From positions 1-7,365 of the forward strand of contig CAZHRJ010000142.1 in the NCBI GenBank assembly GCA_964534765.1: 7,365 nucleotides of DNA, read 5' to 3'. Made by a program: the position numbers and the translations under genes. This stretch comes from CAZHRJ01 sp964534765 (GTDB lineage Bacteria > Lindowbacteria > 2-12-FULL-62-27). Positions 6,292 to 7,365 of this stretch are shown here, piece after piece (position 1 is the first letter of the stretch; every line of letters begins with the position of its first letter). The notes under the pieces were generated by a model that was not told the origin of the DNA, ran no database searches, and saw only the letters and a program-made list of their open reading frames with translations.

Positions 6292-6510
6292 GCAAAATGG
6301 GCAAAATGGCAAAATGGGGACGTTGATTGACAAATTGACAAATTCCCCTTGCTTCCCTGGGGCTACATGCAGATGGATGGATAAAATTCGGCCATTCCCA
6401 ATGACATCTGTGTATCAATTGTCAATTTGTCAATCAACGTCCCCAATTTCGCAATTTCGCATTTCGCAATTTCGCGTCCCCAATTCTCCAATTCTCCCAA
6501 TTCTCAATTC
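6289..6510. repeat. Repeat element B: paired inverted arms with tandem-unit flanks
   Basis: Arm 6315-6341 is the reverse complement of 6419-6445 (27 bp), with one mismatch just inside. It carries the same TGGGGACGTTG core and double ATTGACAA as element A. The spacer, about 6345-6417, is unrelated to that of A. The left flank (6289-6319) is built of CAAAATGG-type units. The right flank holds AATTTCGC-type units (6445-6475), then a second CGTCCCC (6475-6481), then AATTCTCC-type units (6482-6510). The element sits between two tandem minus-strand cyclase sequences. It covers the stop codon of the intact one and replaces the 5' part of the other. No transposase lies inside. Confidence 0.85.
6445..6510. 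repeat. Two short tandem arrays on the right side of element B
   Basis: Array 1 (6445-6475) is AATTTCGC, AATTTCGC, ATTTCGC, AATTTCGC. Array 2 (6482-6510) is AATTCTCC, AATTCTCCC, AATTCTC, AATTC. CGTCCCC (6475-6481) separates them, repeating the outer end of the arm at 6438-6444. Unit length wobbles between 7 and 9 nt, as expected for slippage. Confidence 0.85.
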
Positions 6511-7365
6511 TTCCTATTCAGTGCCTTTCCCCATCTGCGGGTGCCTCCGGCGTGGCTGGTTGTGCTGGCGGAAAACAGTTTCAGAGGGACGTCAAATCCA
6601 CGAACGACCTTTTCTTTCATCTCCTTGAACTGCGTTTGCGTCCCTGGGGACAGTTCCCGATAGACGGGTTCCGAGACGATGATGTCATTGTCAGCTTCCT
6701 TCGTCTCAGATTCCAGGCGGCACGCCAGATTGACGATAGGGCCGAAGACATCGAATCGCCGCCGTCCGCGGCCGCCAACCAGCCCGGCAGAAACCATGCC
6801 CGTCGCAACGCCAAATCCCATTCGGCCCTCCTTGGGAAACTCCCCGCTTTGTTTCATGGATTCGAAGAGGTCGTGCATTTCGAAAACGCGCTTGACGGAA
6901 TCCTTCGCATGAGTTTTCGCGCCTGAAATCCCGGATACAACCATGCTGCCGTCTCCGATATGTTTAATGAAATTCGTGGTGAAACTGCTGAGAATCACGT
7001 TCTCCATCTGCTCGTAAAACATCGAAAACAGTTCGTGAACTCTTTGCAGGCTGAATGCCTCAATGAGGCGGGTTGAATTTCGAAGGTCGAAGAAAATGAC
7101 GGTAGCACTAACGCAGGAATCATGCGCGTTGGGATAGGCTCTCAGAAAAAAGTCATGAACGGTTTCATAAGTCGTCCATGGGAATCCGCTCAGAGTCAAC
7201 TGCCATTCATCTTGTATCACGGTGTCCGACGAAGGCCGGATAGTGACGGGGGACGGCTCGCGATTCCGGAATGCCTGAATCACCCCCTCCTTTAATTCCG
7301 GCACCTGCGTGTAAAGGGACGTTTCGATCGATAGAACGCTTTGGGTGTTTGCCTGGAGATAAAGG
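6504..7365 (-). CDS. Class III adenylate cyclase, N-terminus beyond window
   Basis: Would convert ATP to cAMP. The catalytic domain is complete. The first metal-binding Asp is in VIFFDLRNST (codon 7088-7086). The KHIGDG motif gives the purine-contacting Lys (6965-6963) and the second metal Asp (6953-6951). FDVFGPIVNLACRLES supplies the specificity Asp (6752-6750), the Asn (6731-6729) and the Arg (6719-6717). The Lys/Asp pair predicts ATP, not GTP, as substrate. The frame stays open past a possible GTG start at 7304 to the window edge, reading about 20 more codons (LYLQANTQSVLSIETSLYTQ). The true start is therefore outside and an N-terminal sensor or linker is missing; its type cannot be seen. 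The stop codon (6506-6504) lies within the tandem array of element B. A truncated paralogue lies downstream. Confidence 0.9.
   Translation of the reverse strand, partial: LYLQANTQSVLSIETSLYTQVPELKEGVIQAFRNREPSPVTIRPSSDTVIQDEWQLTLSGFPWTTYETVHDFFLRAYPNAHDSCVSATVIFFDLRNSTRLIEAFSLQRVHELFSMFYEQMENVILSSFTTNFIKHIGDGSMVVSGISGAKTHAKDSVKRVFEMHDLFESMKQSGEFPKEGRMGFGVATGMVSAGLVGGRGRRRFDVFGPIVNLACRLESETKEADNDIIVSEPVYRELSPGTQTQFKEMKEKVVRGFDVPLKLFSASTTSHAGGTRRWGKALNRKN

Noticed and set aside
6197..6663. Plus-strand open frames across element B
   Set aside because: They are composed of repeat sequence and antisense cyclase sequence, with no coding signature.

Overview
The window looks like chromosomal DNA from a free-living bacterium of fairly high G+C. 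It carries the housekeeping pair dnaG (primase) and rpoD (primary sigma factor), both full length and in the usual macromolecular-synthesis order. I cannot fix the phylum. The sigma factor is a complete group 1 protein with a long, basic segment between regions 1.2 and 2. Both housekeeping genes start with GTG and have strong Shine-Dalgarno sequences. No tRNA, rRNA, CRISPR array, transposase or phage gene is visible.

Layout. Bases 1-201 hold a near-perfect long hairpin (8-83) and a plausible promoter (154-181) just before dnaG (202-1956, +). A 56-bp gap with a small GC hairpin and a consensus ribosome binding site leads to rpoD (2013-3728, +). After rpoD come a stretch that is coding-like but has no convincing start (up to 3856), then a repeat element A (3857-4042). 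Next are two closely spaced + strand genes, probably an operon: an SplB-like radical SAM protein (4085-4981) and a class I SAM-dependent methyltransferase (4992-5981). On the minus strand are a truncated C-terminal piece of a class III adenylate cyclase (6040-6291), a second repeat element B (about 6289-6510), and a second class III cyclase whose catalytic domain is complete (6504 to the window edge). Its N-terminus lies beyond the window.

The most unusual content is the pair of repeat elements. Each has two inverted arms of about 26-29 bp, nearly identical between the elements, around unrelated spacers of about 75-83 bp. Outside each arm is a short tandem array of units of about 8-9 nt whose sequence differs from arm to arm. 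Both elements sit exactly at the 3' ends of reading frames. Element B also forms the breakpoint where the second cyclase lost its 5' part. No mobilising enzyme is present, so these look like non-autonomous dispersed repeats. That interpretation is inference.

How the genes work together: dnaG and rpoD couple replication priming and sigma factor supply, as in many bacteria. The radical SAM and methyltransferase genes are probably co-transcribed, but their shared substrate is unknown. The cyclase would make cAMP, judging by its Lys/Asp specificity residues, under control of a sensor region mostly outside the window.
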